Shown: positions 1 through 8,987 of the stretch, piece after piece | Position numbering within the stretch: the stretch's first letter is position 1 | Layout of the letters: each line of letters opens with the position of its first letter | Assembly (NCBI GenBank): GCA_002343455.1 | Contig: DDSR01000264.1 | Span: forward strand, 16,564 to 67,646 | Source of the DNA: Deltaproteobacteria bacterium UBA2385 | Lineage (GTDB): Bacteria > Myxococcota_A > UBA796 > UBA2385 | Direction: 5' to 3' | DNA: 51,083 nucleotides | Program-made: the position numbers and the translations under genes | Notes under the pieces: model-generated | What the model was told of the DNA's origin: nothing | What the model saw: the letters and a program-made list of their open reading frames with translations, nothing else | Database searches by the model: none

Positions 1-1924
1 GGCCGGGGATGCTGCCCAGGCTGAGGTTGATGGCGCCCGCCGAGCCGGCCGGCGAGCCGAGATCGACCAGCAGGCTCTCCCCGGCCTGGGCTTCGCTGAA
101 GAAGACCTCGCCGCCGTCGGTGCTGATGCCGCCGTTGGTGCGGACGCTGTTGGGGAAGAACAAGCCGGTCGGGTAGCCCGTGGTGGTGCTGGCATCGAAG
201 CTGCCGCCCCACTGGATGCCCATCGAGCGGGTGAAGTTGGCGTTGGCCTCGACCACCCGGGCCTCGATCAGGACCTGGGGGGTGTTCAGGTCAAGCTGCC
301 GCACCAGCTCGCGGATCTGGGCGAGGCGGTCGTCCGTCTCGCGCACGATGATCTGGTTGGTGCGGGTGTCGACCTCGACGCTGCCCTTGGAGGTGACCAT
401 CTTGCGGAGCTGCTCGGTGATGCTCGAACCCGTGGCGTAGTTCAAGGGGATCACCATCATGTTGACCTCCTTGAGCTCTTCGATGGCGCGCTTCGACTCC
501 ACCTTGGCCTGCTGCTCGGCCTTGATGGTCTCGATCGGCGCCACACGCACGATGTTGCCGTAGCGCTGCGAGCCCAGGCCCTTGGCCTGGAGGATGGCGG
601 CCAGGGCCTGGTCCCAGGGCACATCTTCCAGGCGCACCGTCACGTTGCCCTTGACGTCGTCACCGGCCACGATGTTGAGGCGGGAGACGCTGGAGATCAG
701 CCGGAAGATGGAGTGGATGTCGGCGTTGACGAAGTCCAGGCTGATCTTGCGGCCGGTGTAGGAGGTCTGGGTGGTGGCGGACTGGTCCACCATGAAACCA
801 CCGGACATCCCCAGCATGGAGGAGGGATCGCCGACCCCGACGCCCTGGTTGAAGGCCGACTGGGGCTGCTGGGTCTGACCGCCCGAGCCGATGTACAGCT
901 CGTTGGCGTAGGCGCTCTTCAGGCCCTCGTCGGCGGGACCGGCGGGAGCGACCTCGGAGAAGCCCTGCCGACCGGCCTCGGCCTGGGTCCGCATGTAGGG
1001 GGGGACCGCCACCTCGACGATCAGCTCGCCATCGCTTCCCGTGCGCAGCTCGTACTGGGTCGCCGAGCGCAGGTTGATGGCGACCCGGGCGCCGGTGCTG
1101 GTCGGATAGGCCCGGACAGAGCTGACCGGCGAGTAGAACTGGCTGGTGTCGACGACGCGGCGGAGGCTCTCGGGCACGAAGGCGCGGGGGATGTCGACCA
1201 CGATGAGGTTGCTGCTGGGCTGCGAGGCCTTGGTCTCGGGCGAGCCGACCAGGCCGATCACGACGCGGCTGGTCGAGTCGTCGTGGTTGAAGTCCAGCGC
1301 CTTGATGCGGGGACCGCCGGGCAGCGCGGCGTCGTCGCAGCCCGAGCCCGAGAGGCAGGGGCCGCTGGGCAGACCGCCCGCGCTGTCGCTGGCCTGGGTG
1401 TACTGGCCAGGGACCGTGTAGACGGCGCTGGCGGAGCCGGAGGAGCTGGACCCGGACGAGGCGGCGGCGCCGCCGCCGGTGAGCGCGCGGGCGATCGGGT
1501 CCTCGGCCTGACCCGAAGGATCGAGCACCACACGGATCGTCCCGCCGTCGGTGACGACGCGGGGCTCGGCGGCCTGCGATAGGTAGATGCGAACGCGCGT
1601 GATCAGGCCCTTGCCGTCGTCGAAGGACTCCGACTCGATGCGCTCGACCAGGCTGCCGCTGACGGCCACCGTGCCGACGCCAGCGGCGAGCTGCGCGTCG
1701 GCGATGTCGACGATGACCCGGTGGGGATCGGTCATGGTGAAGCTGCTGACCGCGGTCCCTTGCGCGGCCCGGTCGAGCGTCAGCACGACCGTGCGGTCGG
1801 CCTCGGAGACCGTCACCGACTCGACGCGCGCTTCCTGGGCGTCGACCGGGTTCGTGAGGAGAGCCAGCCCCAGGACGAGGCCGAGGGCCCCGATTCCACG
1901 AACCATACGAGCCACTGCGTGCAT
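1..1924 (-). CDS. pilQ: Type IV pilus secretin PilQ (partial, C-terminus off window)
   Basis: The outer-membrane secretin that forms the pore through which the type IV pilus fibre passes. The start at 1924 is followed by a signal peptide (MVRGIGALGLVLGLALLTN). Two AMIN-like regions come next, roughly residues 30-120 and 210-320, separated by a Ser/Gly-rich linker. A secretin/TonB short N-terminal domain follows (KISLDFVNADIHSIFRLIS), then a NolW-type domain with the pattern EVDTRTNQIIVRETDDRL and the start of the secretin beta-domain (PQVLIEARVVEANANFTRSM). About 640 residues are present; the terminal secretin barrel is missing because the window ends. It is the last gene of a pilMNOPQ run on the minus strand, 88 bases after pilP. 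Family assignment is firm from both motifs and gene order. Confidence 0.95.
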   Translation of the reverse strand, partial: MHAVARMVRGIGALGLVLGLALLTNPVDAQEARVESVTVSEADRTVVLTLDRAAQGTAVSSFTMTDPHRVIVDIADAQLAAGVGTVAVSGSLVERIESESFDDGKGLITRVRIYLSQAAEPRVVTDGGTIRVVLDPSGQAEDPIARALTGGGAAASSGSSSSGSASAVYTVPGQYTQASDSAGGLPSGPCLSGSGCDDAALPGGPRIKALDFNHDDSTSRVVIGLVGSPETKASQPSSNLIVVDIPRAFVPESLRRVVDTSQFYSPVSSVRAYPTSTGARVAINLRSATQYELRTGSDGELIVEVAVPPYMRTQAEAGRQGFSEVAPAGPADEGLKSAYANELYIGSGGQTQQPQSAFNQGVGVGDPSSMLGMSGGFMVDQSATTQTSYTGRKISLDFVNADIHSIFRLISSVSRLNIVAGDDVKGNVTVRLEDVPWDQALAAILQAKGLGSQRYGNIVRVAPIETIKAEQQAKVESKRAIEELKEVNMMVIPLNYATGSSITEQLRKMVTSKGSVEVDTRTNQIIVRETDDRLAQIRELVRQLDLNTPQVLIEARVVEANANFTRSMGIQWGGSFDASTTTGYPTGLFFPNSVRTNGGISTDGGEVFFSEAQAGESLLVDLGSPAGSAGAINLSLGSIPG

Positions 1925-2012
1925 CTTCGTTCCTCCCAGAGCGGGAATGCGGGTTGACCCTGCGGAGGGTCCTGTAGAGATGGAGGTGCGGGGGGGGGAG
2001 AGGTCGCTCATG

Positions 2013-2528
2013 TCAGCCGTCCGAGATGGGAAGCTTCATGGGGATGTCGTTGACCACGAGGTCACCGCGGAGATTCTGGTACTCCTCGGTGATCACGACC
2101 TCGGCGGAGGTGATGCGCGTGACCTTGCCCCAGTTCTTGCCGATGTAGGTGCCGACCTCCATGACGTGGCCGACCCCCTCGGGGTCCTGGACCAACGCCC
2201 GGGGACGGTCGACGCCCCAGATGATGCCCACCAGCGTGTACTGGTCGATCTCGTAGCGCTGCAAGGGGGTCACCGGCACGTCGTCGGACTGCCGCTCGCC
2301 GCTGGCGAGGAAGCTGCGGAACGGGTCCCGCTTGCCGATCGGGTTGTAGACGTAGGCGTCCTGAGCCGAGATCGCCTTGTCCAGCGCCGAGGGCTCACGG
2401 ATGCCGAGGTCCTGGGCGACCGGCGCGGCGGTCGCCGTGGGGCGCTCGCCGCTCCCATCGACCAGCATGTCGCAGCCCGCCGTTCCGAGCAACAGGAGCA
2501 GGCCGGGTAGGGCCAGAGGCTTGGTCAT
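2013..2528 (-). CDS. pilP: Type IV pilus inner-membrane-anchored lipoprotein PilP
   Basis: PilP links the PilMNO inner-membrane platform to the PilQ secretin. The 171-aa product starts with a short hydrophobic leader ending in TAGC at about residues 16-19, a lipobox-like site with Thr instead of the usual Leu at -3. A disordered Pro/Ala-rich linker follows, then the conserved PilP beta-domain, with RDPFRSF and the LVGIIWG...RALVQDPEG region and KVTRITSAEVVITEEY near the end. The start codon overlaps the pilO stop (ATGA), so translation is probably coupled. Length and position between pilO and pilQ are typical of the family. Confidence 0.92.
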   Translation of the reverse strand: MTKPLALPGLLLLLGTAGCDMLVDGSGERPTATAAPVAQDLGIREPSALDKAISAQDAYVYNPIGKRDPFRSFLASGERQSDDVPVTPLQRYEIDQYTLVGIIWGVDRPRALVQDPEGVGHVMEVGTYIGKNWGKVTRITSAEVVITEEYQNLRGDLVVNDIPMKLPISDG

Positions 2529-3157
2529 CGACGACCCTCCTTCTTCTTGTCCTTGCTCTGCTCTGCCTGCGCCTTGATCTCTTCGTCGGTCAGGAAGCGG
2601 AAGGTGACCACATTGCCCTTGACGCTGAGTCGAACCTCACCGCCGACGAGCTTGGGCTGCTCCATCTCCACGTCCCGCACGTAGACGATCCGGTTCATCT
2701 TCGAGAGGCGCTCGAAGAACATCGCGACCTCGTGGTAGGAGCCGTCCACCTGGAGGGCGACGGGCACCTCGGCCACGTAGTCCTGCTTGCTCTCGGACAG
2801 GGGCTGGAACTTCTGGACCTCCAGCCCGACCTTCTTGCCCATGCCGCTGATGGCGCGCAGCAGCTCGGGGATCTCCCGATCGTTGGGGAGCTCCTTGAGG
2901 GCCTCCTTGAGGTCGGCCATGAGCGTCTGGAGCTCGGCCTCGAAGCGGGCCTTGTCGCGGATCCGGACCTCGAGCTGCACGCGCTGTGTCTCCAGCGCGG
3001 ACTCCTGCGACCGCAGGTCGGAGATCTGCGTGGAGGCCGGCATGTACAGCAGGCCCACGTAGATGCCGACGATCAGGACGTAGCCCAGGCCGAAAATGAG
3101 GAGGCGCTGCGAGCGCGGCAGCCTGCCCAGCTGCTCCATGATCTTGGCGCCGTTCAT
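2525..3157 (-). CDS. pilO: Type IV pilus assembly protein PilO
   Basis: Bitopic inner-membrane protein that pairs with PilN to form the alignment subcomplex. From the ATG at 3157 the product is 210 aa: a short cytoplasmic segment, one membrane helix at about residues 19-39 (LLIFGLGYVLIVGIYVGLLY), a coiled coil at about 43-95 and a periplasmic ferredoxin-like domain ending in a Lys-rich tail (QSKDKKKEGRR). An in-frame ATG at 3139 is an alternative start. The reading frame stays open further upstream into pilN, but that extension has no conserved content and was not used. It follows pilN by 49 bases and overlaps pilP by four. Confidence 0.9.
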   Translation of the reverse strand: MNGAKIMEQLGRLPRSQRLLIFGLGYVLIVGIYVGLLYMPASTQISDLRSQESALETQRVQLEVRIRDKARFEAELQTLMADLKEALKELPNDREIPELLRAISGMGKKVGLEVQKFQPLSESKQDYVAEVPVALQVDGSYHEVAMFFERLSKMNRIVYVRDVEMEQPKLVGGEVRLSVKGNVVTFRFLTDEEIKAQAEQSKDKKKEGRR

Positions 3158-3206
3158 GCGTGCACCCGAGTCCGGCCCCGCGGGGCGACGAAAGAGGAGT
3201 GGGTCA

Positions 3207-3785
3207 TCACTTCGTGGCCCCCTCGGCGACGGGTTCCTCGGTGCCGGGCACGACGAGGCGAGCGGTGATCGAGAAGACCTTGACCGCGACACCGTCGACG
3301 GTCGCCTGCTCGATCGAGTTCAGGTACACATCGTCGAAGAAGCTGGACTGCTCGAGGTTGCTGAGGAACTGCGAGATCAGCTCGTTGCTGACCGCCATCC
3401 CCGCCAGCTTGATGCTGCCGCCCTTCTCGCTGACGGTGGTGAGCGAGAGCTTGTCCGGGGTCGCGATGGCCAGCTCGTCGAGCATGTGCACCGGGCCGGA
3501 GCGGTTCGCCTTCAGTCGCTTGATGACGTCCAGCTTCTTCTGGTAGTCGGCCTTGAGCGCCTCGGCCTCTTCAGCCTGGGCCGCCTGGACCTTCATCTGG
3601 TCGACCTTGGTCTGGAGCTCCCGGACATCGGTCTCGGCCGAGGAGATCCGGGCCAGCATCACGCCATGGACCAGGAAGAGCCCGACCACCAGCGCGACCG
3701 CACCGACGCCCGCGAAGATGAGCTGACCCCGAACGGCCTCTTGCCGCTTGGTCGTGCGAATGGGGAGGAGGTTTATGCGGATCAT
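3207..3785 (-). CDS. pilN: Type IV pilus assembly protein PilN
   Basis: Inner-membrane partner of PilM and PilO. The N-terminal signature INLLP at residues 4-8 is the short cytoplasmic segment that docks into PilM. One membrane helix follows at about 22-45, then a coiled coil at about 50-90 (SSAETDVRELQTKVDQMKVQ) and a periplasmic domain. The product is 192 aa, normal for PilN. The start overlaps the pilM stop in an ATGA, showing tight coupling in the operon. Confidence 0.93.
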   Translation of the reverse strand: MIRINLLPIRTTKRQEAVRGQLIFAGVGAVALVVGLFLVHGVMLARISSAETDVRELQTKVDQMKVQAAQAEEAEALKADYQKKLDVIKRLKANRSGPVHMLDELAIATPDKLSLTTVSEKGGSIKLAGMAVSNELISQFLSNLEQSSFFDDVYLNSIEQATVDGVAVKVFSITARLVVPGTEEPVAEGATK

Positions 3786-4855
3786 TTGTCGCCCGGCCTC
3801 CGCAGCGCGAGGCCCACCACAACGGCGGCCTGCGGCGCGATGTCGTTGAGGAATCCAGGATTGAAGGCCCGCTCGTCGATCTGGATCCGTCGGAAGGGAT
3901 CCACGACCTCGGAGGGGAGCCCCGTCTGGCGAGAGATGGCACGCGCGAGGCCCGGAGTCCGGGCGGCCCCGCCGGAGAGATACACCCGCGCCAGCCCGCC
4001 GTCGGCGGAGGTGGACAGGTAGAAGTCCAGGGAGCGCTGCACTTCGAGGGCGAGGCCCTCGCCCACGTTGGAGAGGATGCGCTCGATCTCCTCGGGCACG
4101 ACGGAGGCGCGATCCTTCTCATCGCCGCCGACCTTCATGGCCTCGGCCTCTTCGAAGGAGATGTTCAGCGAGCGCTGGATCTCCTCGGTGAACTGCCGTC
4201 CGCCCGCGGCGATGTCGCGGGTGAAGGCGCTGACGCCGTTGCGCAAGACGTGGATGTTGACGTTGCTGGCGCCGACGTTGACCAGGGCGACGCTCTCGGT
4301 CGGGACGTCGTAGCTGTCCTCGAACATGTTGCTGATGGCGAAGGCGTCGACGTCGATCACCGCGGGCTTGAGACCGGCCTGCTGGATCAGCGCCTGGTAC
4401 TCGTTGACCAGCTCCTTGCGGGCGGCGACGAGCAGGACCTCCATCTGGTTGGGGTCATCGGAGGCGCCCTCGAGGATCTGGACGTCGATGTTGACGTCGT
4501 TGATGTCGAAGGGGATGTACTGCTCGGCTTCCCACTGGATCGACTCTTCGAGCTCGTCCGAGGTCATCCGGGGCAGGTTGATGCGCTTGATGATCACCGA
4601 GTTGCCGGAGACCGAAGCGACCACGTTCTTGGTCTTGACCCGGTGGCGCGCCACGAGCTCACGGATGGCGTCGACGATGACGTTGCTGTTCATCACCGCG
4701 CCGTCCACGATGGCTTCGGGCGGGAGCCGAGCCATGCCGAAGCTGATGAGGCGGTTGCGCCCCGTCTTCGGATCCTGCTCCAGCTCCATCAGCTTCACAT
4801 GGGAAGAGCCGATGTCCAGACCGATGGAAGGGCGACCTCGGTTTAGCAGCGCCAT
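3782..4855 (-). CDS. pilM: Type IV pilus actin-like ATPase PilM
   Basis: Cytoplasmic actin-fold protein that binds PilN and, in characterised systems, connects the platform to the pilus motors. From the ATG at 4855 it is 357 aa. The phosphate-1 loop is LDIGSSHVK at about 13-21, the phosphate-2 loop VNVGASNVNI at about 192-201, and the adenosine motif YLSGGAARTPG lies in the C-terminal third. The open frame extends to 4930, but the added residues are not conserved in the family. A GGAAA-type ribosome site lies about nine bases before the chosen ATG. First gene of pilMNOPQ. Confidence 0.94.
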   Translation of the reverse strand: MALLNRGRPSIGLDIGSSHVKLMELEQDPKTGRNRLISFGMARLPPEAIVDGAVMNSNVIVDAIRELVARHRVKTKNVVASVSGNSVIIKRINLPRMTSDELEESIQWEAEQYIPFDINDVNIDVQILEGASDDPNQMEVLLVAARKELVNEYQALIQQAGLKPAVIDVDAFAISNMFEDSYDVPTESVALVNVGASNVNIHVLRNGVSAFTRDIAAGGRQFTEEIQRSLNISFEEAEAMKVGGDEKDRASVVPEEIERILSNVGEGLALEVQRSLDFYLSTSADGGLARVYLSGGAARTPGLARAISRQTGLPSEVVDPFRRIQIDERAFNPGFLNDIAPQAAVVVGLALRRPGDK

Positions 4856-4917
4856 CTGGGTTTCCGTGGATCGATTCAGTCGAGGGAGCGTTGGCCGGAA
4901 AGGCCGAAGCGTGCGCG

Positions 4918-5024
4918 AGTCTACCGACACGCGTGGATTTCGGTCAACTGATTCGAGAGCGCTCGTGGCGAAGAAGGGTGGAAGCCGCAGCGCGGTTGTA
5001 GCCGAGGCCTAGCCCTGAGGTCAA
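4918..5024 (-). promoter_or_regulatory. Two tandem candidate sigma70-type promoters for the pil operon
   Basis: Reading the minus strand toward pilM, TTGACC (5024-5019) is followed after 18 bases by TACAAC (5000-4995). A second TTGACC (4947-4942) is followed after 18 bases by TAGACT (4923-4918). Both fit a housekeeping promoter with a slightly long spacer. The stretch 4856-5235 otherwise contains no gene; the last part, near 5150-5235, is C-rich leader for the divergent gene. Assignment is by pattern only. Confidence 0.4.
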
Positions 5025-5235
5025 GTGCTCATCTACAAGATCGAGGCTCCAGAGGTGCGCTCGTCAGGAATTGAGCGCGGCTGTCTCCAAGCGTCGCCCA
5101 ACGCTGCTCGCCATTGCCAAGACCAGAGGGGCCGGCGCGAGCGGGGGCGTGGACCCTCCAAGGGTCCGCGCGGGGGCACCGCCACGACTCCACCTCCTCC
5201 CCTCCCCCGCCCATCATTCAGATTATCCTCGCCCG

Positions 5236-8200
5236 ATGAGCGGACCCGGTCCCAGCAGCGCGCGCCTCCTCGTCTCCTTCAGCCTGACCGCTGCGACCGG
5301 GGCCTGGCTCGGCAGCGCGACAAGCCTGGTGGGAGCCGCTCCGCTCCTGCTGATCCACGCCTGCGCCGGGGTGGGCCTCGCCCTGGCCCTGGCCGGGCTC
5401 GTCGGAGGCCTGGGCTCAGGCCCGCGCCGGAGGTGGGCAGGGCTGGCGAGCCTGGGCCTGCTCCCGCTGATGGTCGCGCTGACGCCGCTGCTGCTGGCCA
5501 ATCCGCTCCGGGTCGGCATCGACGCCCGCGCCTGGCCGCCGCTGATCCTGGCATGGACCACCCTGGCCAGCCTGCCGATGGCCTCGCGCGCCCGCCGGGT
5601 CTGGCAGCGCAGCGCCCCCGCGGTCGGGCCCGACCTGCTGGGTTTCGGGCTGGGCCTGGCGGTGGCCAGCCTGGCTCCCCCGCCACTCGGCGCCTCGCTG
5701 GCCGCGCTCGCGCTGGCCCCGCTCTGGGGACCTCCAACCACCTCGCCCCGCCTGCCGCCGGGCGACGACCACGGGCTCTTGCGGGTCCCGGGGGTGGCGA
5801 TGGCCAGCGCGGCCCTGGTCTTCGGCTGGTCCCACATCCGCCCCGCCGTCGACCCCAGCGCAGCGAGCGCCACCACCGTCCTGCTGGTCGCCGGCGCGGC
5901 GGCCCTGCTGGCCCGGCCCCTGGGGCCGATCCGACCCGGCCTGGCCACGCTGGCGGGCGCCTCCAGCCTGCTGATCCAGTGGCTGCTGCTTTGGAAGGGC
6001 CCCGGCCTCGCCCGCCGCGCGCTGCTGGATCCCACCGCCATCCACCCTCTCCTCCCGCCCGAGCTGAGCGCCCAGGCCTCCTTGATCCTCGCGGCCGCCC
6101 TGGGCGGCCTGGCGCTGGGGCTGAGCTTCGGTCGCCGACGGGCCTCTCCCCTGAGCTGGCTGGGCCTGCCGCTGGGCGCGCTCCTGGTTGGTGTCGGCGA
6201 GGACGCCGTCTGGATCTGGGTGGCCGGGGGAGTCGCCATCACGGCGCCCCTGTGGAGCCTGCGCCGCGAGGTCCAGGTCGGCGGGGTGGCGGTCGCGGCC
6301 CTCGCCGCCGGCCTCGGCTGGATGGGGGCGAGGCCCGACCCTTCGCTCTGGAGCGCCGGCGCCTGGCCGCTGCTGCGGACCCCGGTGGCCGCCGCCGAAG
6401 ATGCAGGACTGCGGGCGCAGCTCCAGACCGAGGTGGTCCAGGTCGGCGTCCGTGGCAGCTGGTCGGTGCTCCGGGCGGCGGCGCCCGCCGACGAACGGCC
6501 GCTCCGCAGCGAGGCGGTGGCGGCGTCGCTGCGGATCGAGGTGGACGGCCTGGTGGTGGAAGGGCGCGGTCGCCTCGCGGAGGCCGAGGCCCTCGGGGGT
6601 CATCTCGCCGGCGCGCTGGCGGCCGAGCAGCGGTCCGTCCTGGTGCTCGGCGACGAGGCGGGCCGCGCCACCTCCAGCACCACCGAGCATCCCTTCGAGC
6701 GCATCGTCGTCGCCACGCCGCCGCGGGCCATCGTCCAGGCCATGGCCGAGCTGGCCCCGGCCTTGAAGGCGACCTGGCTGGATCCGCGCGTCCTGCTTCG
6801 TCCTCATCCGCCCGCCCTGGTCCTGGCCGAGGGGCGCCGCTTCGACGCCATCGTGCAGATCATCCGCACCCCCTGGGCCAGCGCCTCCCAACCCGCGCCG
6901 ACGGCCGCCCTCTTCGCCTCGGCCGGCGCGGCGCTCGAAGAAGACGGGGTCTACATCCTCGTCCTGCACAGCCTGTGGATGGAGGCCGGGGGCCCCGCGG
7001 CCATCGCCGCCACGTTCAGCGAGGCCTTCCCGGCGGTCCAGGCCTGGCTGCCCCCCCAGGGCGCCGACAGCTTGATCCTGGTCGGCTCGCAGCAGCCCCT
7101 GCCGCTGCAACGCGCGCTCACCCGGCTGCCCCGGAGCGGGAGCTGGGACTCGGTGCCGGGGATCCGCTCGGCCGAGGATCTCGCCAGCCTCGCGATCAGC
7201 GACGCCCCGGGCCTGCGCGCCTGGCAGGACACGCTTGGGGCGCACATGCCCGCTGCCGATCGTCTCTCCCCGTCCATTCGCCAGCGGCCGATCCTGCACC
7301 TCGCCAGCCTCGCCAACCACCTCGCAGCGGCCGAGGCGATCTGGGCGATCGAGCCCCAGGCGGAGCTCACACCCCTGCGGGCGCGCCTCGAAGCCCGGGA
7401 GGGGTTCCTGCGCCTGCTCGGCGAGGCGACCGGCGGCGACATGGAGGCCGTCTTCACCCGGGCGCGAGCCCTGCGTGACGCGGGCGAGGGCCTGGGCGGC
7501 GCCAGCCTGGAGGACCTGATCGAGCCCCACCTGCGAGACGGGCGACGCTCCCTGGAGCGCGCCAGCCGCGAGGGCATCGCCAGCAAGTCCTGGGACGAGG
7601 CGCTGCGCTACGCGATGACCGCCCAGATGCTGGCGCCGACCAGCGCTGGCCCCCTTGTCTTGCTGGCCGAGATCGATCTGGGTCGGGGTCGGGTCGCCCA
7701 GGCCGAGGAGGGCTTCGCCAAGGCGCTGGAGCTCAAGCCCGATGAGCTCTCCGCGCTGACCGGAGCGGCGCGGACGGCCCGGCTGCGAGGCGACCTGTCG
7801 GCGGCCCGCGGTCACCTCGAAGCCGCCACCCGGGTCGCGCCCCGGGACTGGCGGACCTGGCAGAACCTGGGCGTGCTGCTGATGCAGAGCGGGGAGCGGG
7901 AGGCCGCCGAGGAGGCGCTGCAGCGCGCCATCCTGTACAGCGAGGCGCTCGAGCCCGGTCCCCACCTCGCCCTGGCCGAGAACCAGCTCGACGCGGGCAA
8001 GGCTGCGGCGGCCCTGCTGACCGCCGATCGGGCCAACGCCACCCAGGAGACGGCCTACGGCTGGTATCTCCGCGGTCGGGCCCATCGGGATCTCGGCCAG
8101 TCGCAGCGGGCCGAGGAGGACTTCCGACGCGCCATCCTGCTCGACCCGGAGCTGGCCGAAGCGCGAGCCGGGATCGGCCTCGTCCTTGCCGAGCGCGGTG

Positions 8201-8328
8201 AGCTGGAGCAGGCGGCGGAGGCCTGGCGGACGGTGGTCCGCCTGCGACCCGACAACGGCGTGGCGCGCGAGACCCTGCGGCGCATCGAAGAGGACATCGC
8301 CGCGGCCGAGGCCCGGCTCCGGCCATGA
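5236..8328 (+). CDS. Multi-pass membrane protein with spermidine-synthase-like domain and C-terminal TPR repeats
   Basis: A 1030-aa protein in three parts. Residues 1 to about 370 are almost continuous membrane helices (Leu/Ala/Gly rich, about a dozen spans). Residues about 450-640 resemble the spermidine synthase fold that is often fused to such membrane regions: SVLVLGDEAGRA stands where the AdoMet loop GGGDG would be, and an ILVLHSLW segment comes later. The glycine loop and the following acidic residue are degenerate, so polyamine synthesis is doubtful. Residues about 690-1030 hold around six or seven TPR repeats (AEEGFAKALELKPDELSALT and similar). ATG at 5236 is the last Met before the first helix; the frame is open upstream from 5071 but lacks conserved content. 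Function unknown; a scaffold or sensor role is only a guess. It overlaps the next gene in ATGA. Confidence 0.75.
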   Translation: MSGPGPSSARLLVSFSLTAATGAWLGSATSLVGAAPLLLIHACAGVGLALALAGLVGGLGSGPRRRWAGLASLGLLPLMVALTPLLLANPLRVGIDARAWPPLILAWTTLASLPMASRARRVWQRSAPAVGPDLLGFGLGLAVASLAPPPLGASLAALALAPLWGPPTTSPRLPPGDDHGLLRVPGVAMASAALVFGWSHIRPAVDPSAASATTVLLVAGAAALLARPLGPIRPGLATLAGASSLLIQWLLLWKGPGLARRALLDPTAIHPLLPPELSAQASLILAAALGGLALGLSFGRRRASPLSWLGLPLGALLVGVGEDAVWIWVAGGVAITAPLWSLRREVQVGGVAVAALAAGLGWMGARPDPSLWSAGAWPLLRTPVAAAEDAGLRAQLQTEVVQVGVRGSWSVLRAAAPADERPLRSEAVAASLRIEVDGLVVEGRGRLAEAEALGGHLAGALAAEQRSVLVLGDEAGRATSSTTEHPFERIVVATPPRAIVQAMAELAPALKATWLDPRVLLRPHPPALVLAEGRRFDAIVQIIRTPWASASQPAPTAALFASAGAALEEDGVYILVLHSLWMEAGGPAAIAATFSEAFPAVQAWLPPQGADSLILVGSQQPLPLQRALTRLPRSGSWDSVPGIRSAEDLASLAISDAPGLRAWQDTLGAHMPAADRLSPSIRQRPILHLASLANHLAAAEAIWAIEPQAELTPLRARLEAREGFLRLLGEATGGDMEAVFTRARALRDAGEGLGGASLEDLIEPHLRDGRRSLERASREGIASKSWDEALRYAMTAQMLAPTSAGPLVLLAEIDLGRGRVAQAEEGFAKALELKPDELSALTGAARTARLRGDLSAARGHLEAATRVAPRDWRTWQNLGVLLMQSGEREAAEEALQRAILYSEALEPGPHLALAENQLDAGKAAAALLTADRANATQETAYGWYLRGRAHRDLGQSQRAEEDFRRAILLDPELAEARAGIGLVLAERGELEQAAEAWRTVVRLRPDNGVARETLRRIEEDIAAAEARLRP

Positions 8329-8987
8329 GCGATCGTCCCTACGATCTGCTCCTCCTCGACGCCGGGCAGACCCTCCTCCACCCGGCCGAGCCTGTCGAGG
8401 AGACCTACGCCCGGGTCGCCCGCGCCCATGGCGTCCGGCGCAGCCCGCAGAGGATCCGCGCCGCCTTTCGCCTCGCCTTCGAGGAGGCCCGGCCCGCGGA
8501 CGGAGGCCAGCGCTACCGCGGCGACGGCCGGGCCTTCTGGCGGGAGGTGGTCGCGCGAAGCGTCGGCAGCCCCGCGCCGGCGATCTTCGAGGAGCTGTTC
8601 CAGCACTACGCCCACGCCCCCGCCTGGCGCGTCGCCGACGGGGCCATCCCGACGCTGCAGCGCCTCCGAGCCGCGGGGATCCGGGTCGCCCTGGTCAGCG
8701 ACTGGGACACCCGCCTGCGGCCGCTGCTCGGCGAGCTGCACCTGCTCGAGCACCTCGACCACCTCGCGATCTCCTGCGAGGTCGGCTTCGAGAAGCCCGA
8801 GCCCCGCCTCTTCCTCTCGGCCCTGGAGGCCCTCTCCGTTCCCCCCTCACGCGCCGTCCACGTCGGCGACGATCTGCGTCGGGACGCGCTGGGAGCCCGC
8901 CTCGCCGGCATCGACTCCTGGATCTGGGGCCGGGACGTCCAGGACTTCCAGGCGATCGAGGCCCGCCTGCTCGGCCTCAGCGGGTGA
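8325..8987 (+). CDS. HAD-superfamily hydrolase
   Basis: A 220-aa HAD-fold protein of the C1-capped type. Motif I is LLLDAGQTLL with the nucleophile Asp12; the second acid of the classical DxD is replaced by Gly14. Motif II is VALVSDWD, motif III has the Lys in VGFEKPEP, and motif IV is VHVGDDLRRDALGARLAG. Substitution of the general acid in motif I is known in several DAxGTL-type HAD families, so activity is not excluded but the substrate is unknown. The start overlaps the preceding stop (ATGA), indicating a two-gene operon. Its 3' end overlaps the convergent peptidase gene by 11 bases. Confidence 0.88.
   Translation: MSDRPYDLLLLDAGQTLLHPAEPVEETYARVARAHGVRRSPQRIRAAFRLAFEEARPADGGQRYRGDGRAFWREVVARSVGSPAPAIFEELFQHYAHAPAWRVADGAIPTLQRLRAAGIRVALVSDWDTRLRPLLGELHLLEHLDHLAISCEVGFEKPEPRLFLSALEALSVPPSRAVHVGDDLRRDALGARLAGIDSWIWGRDVQDFQAIEARLLGLSG

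Noticed and set aside
5416..8085. Very long open frame antisense to the membrane/TPR gene
   Set aside because: Shadow of the high-GC third codon positions; lacks family features, and the plus-strand frame has clear domains.
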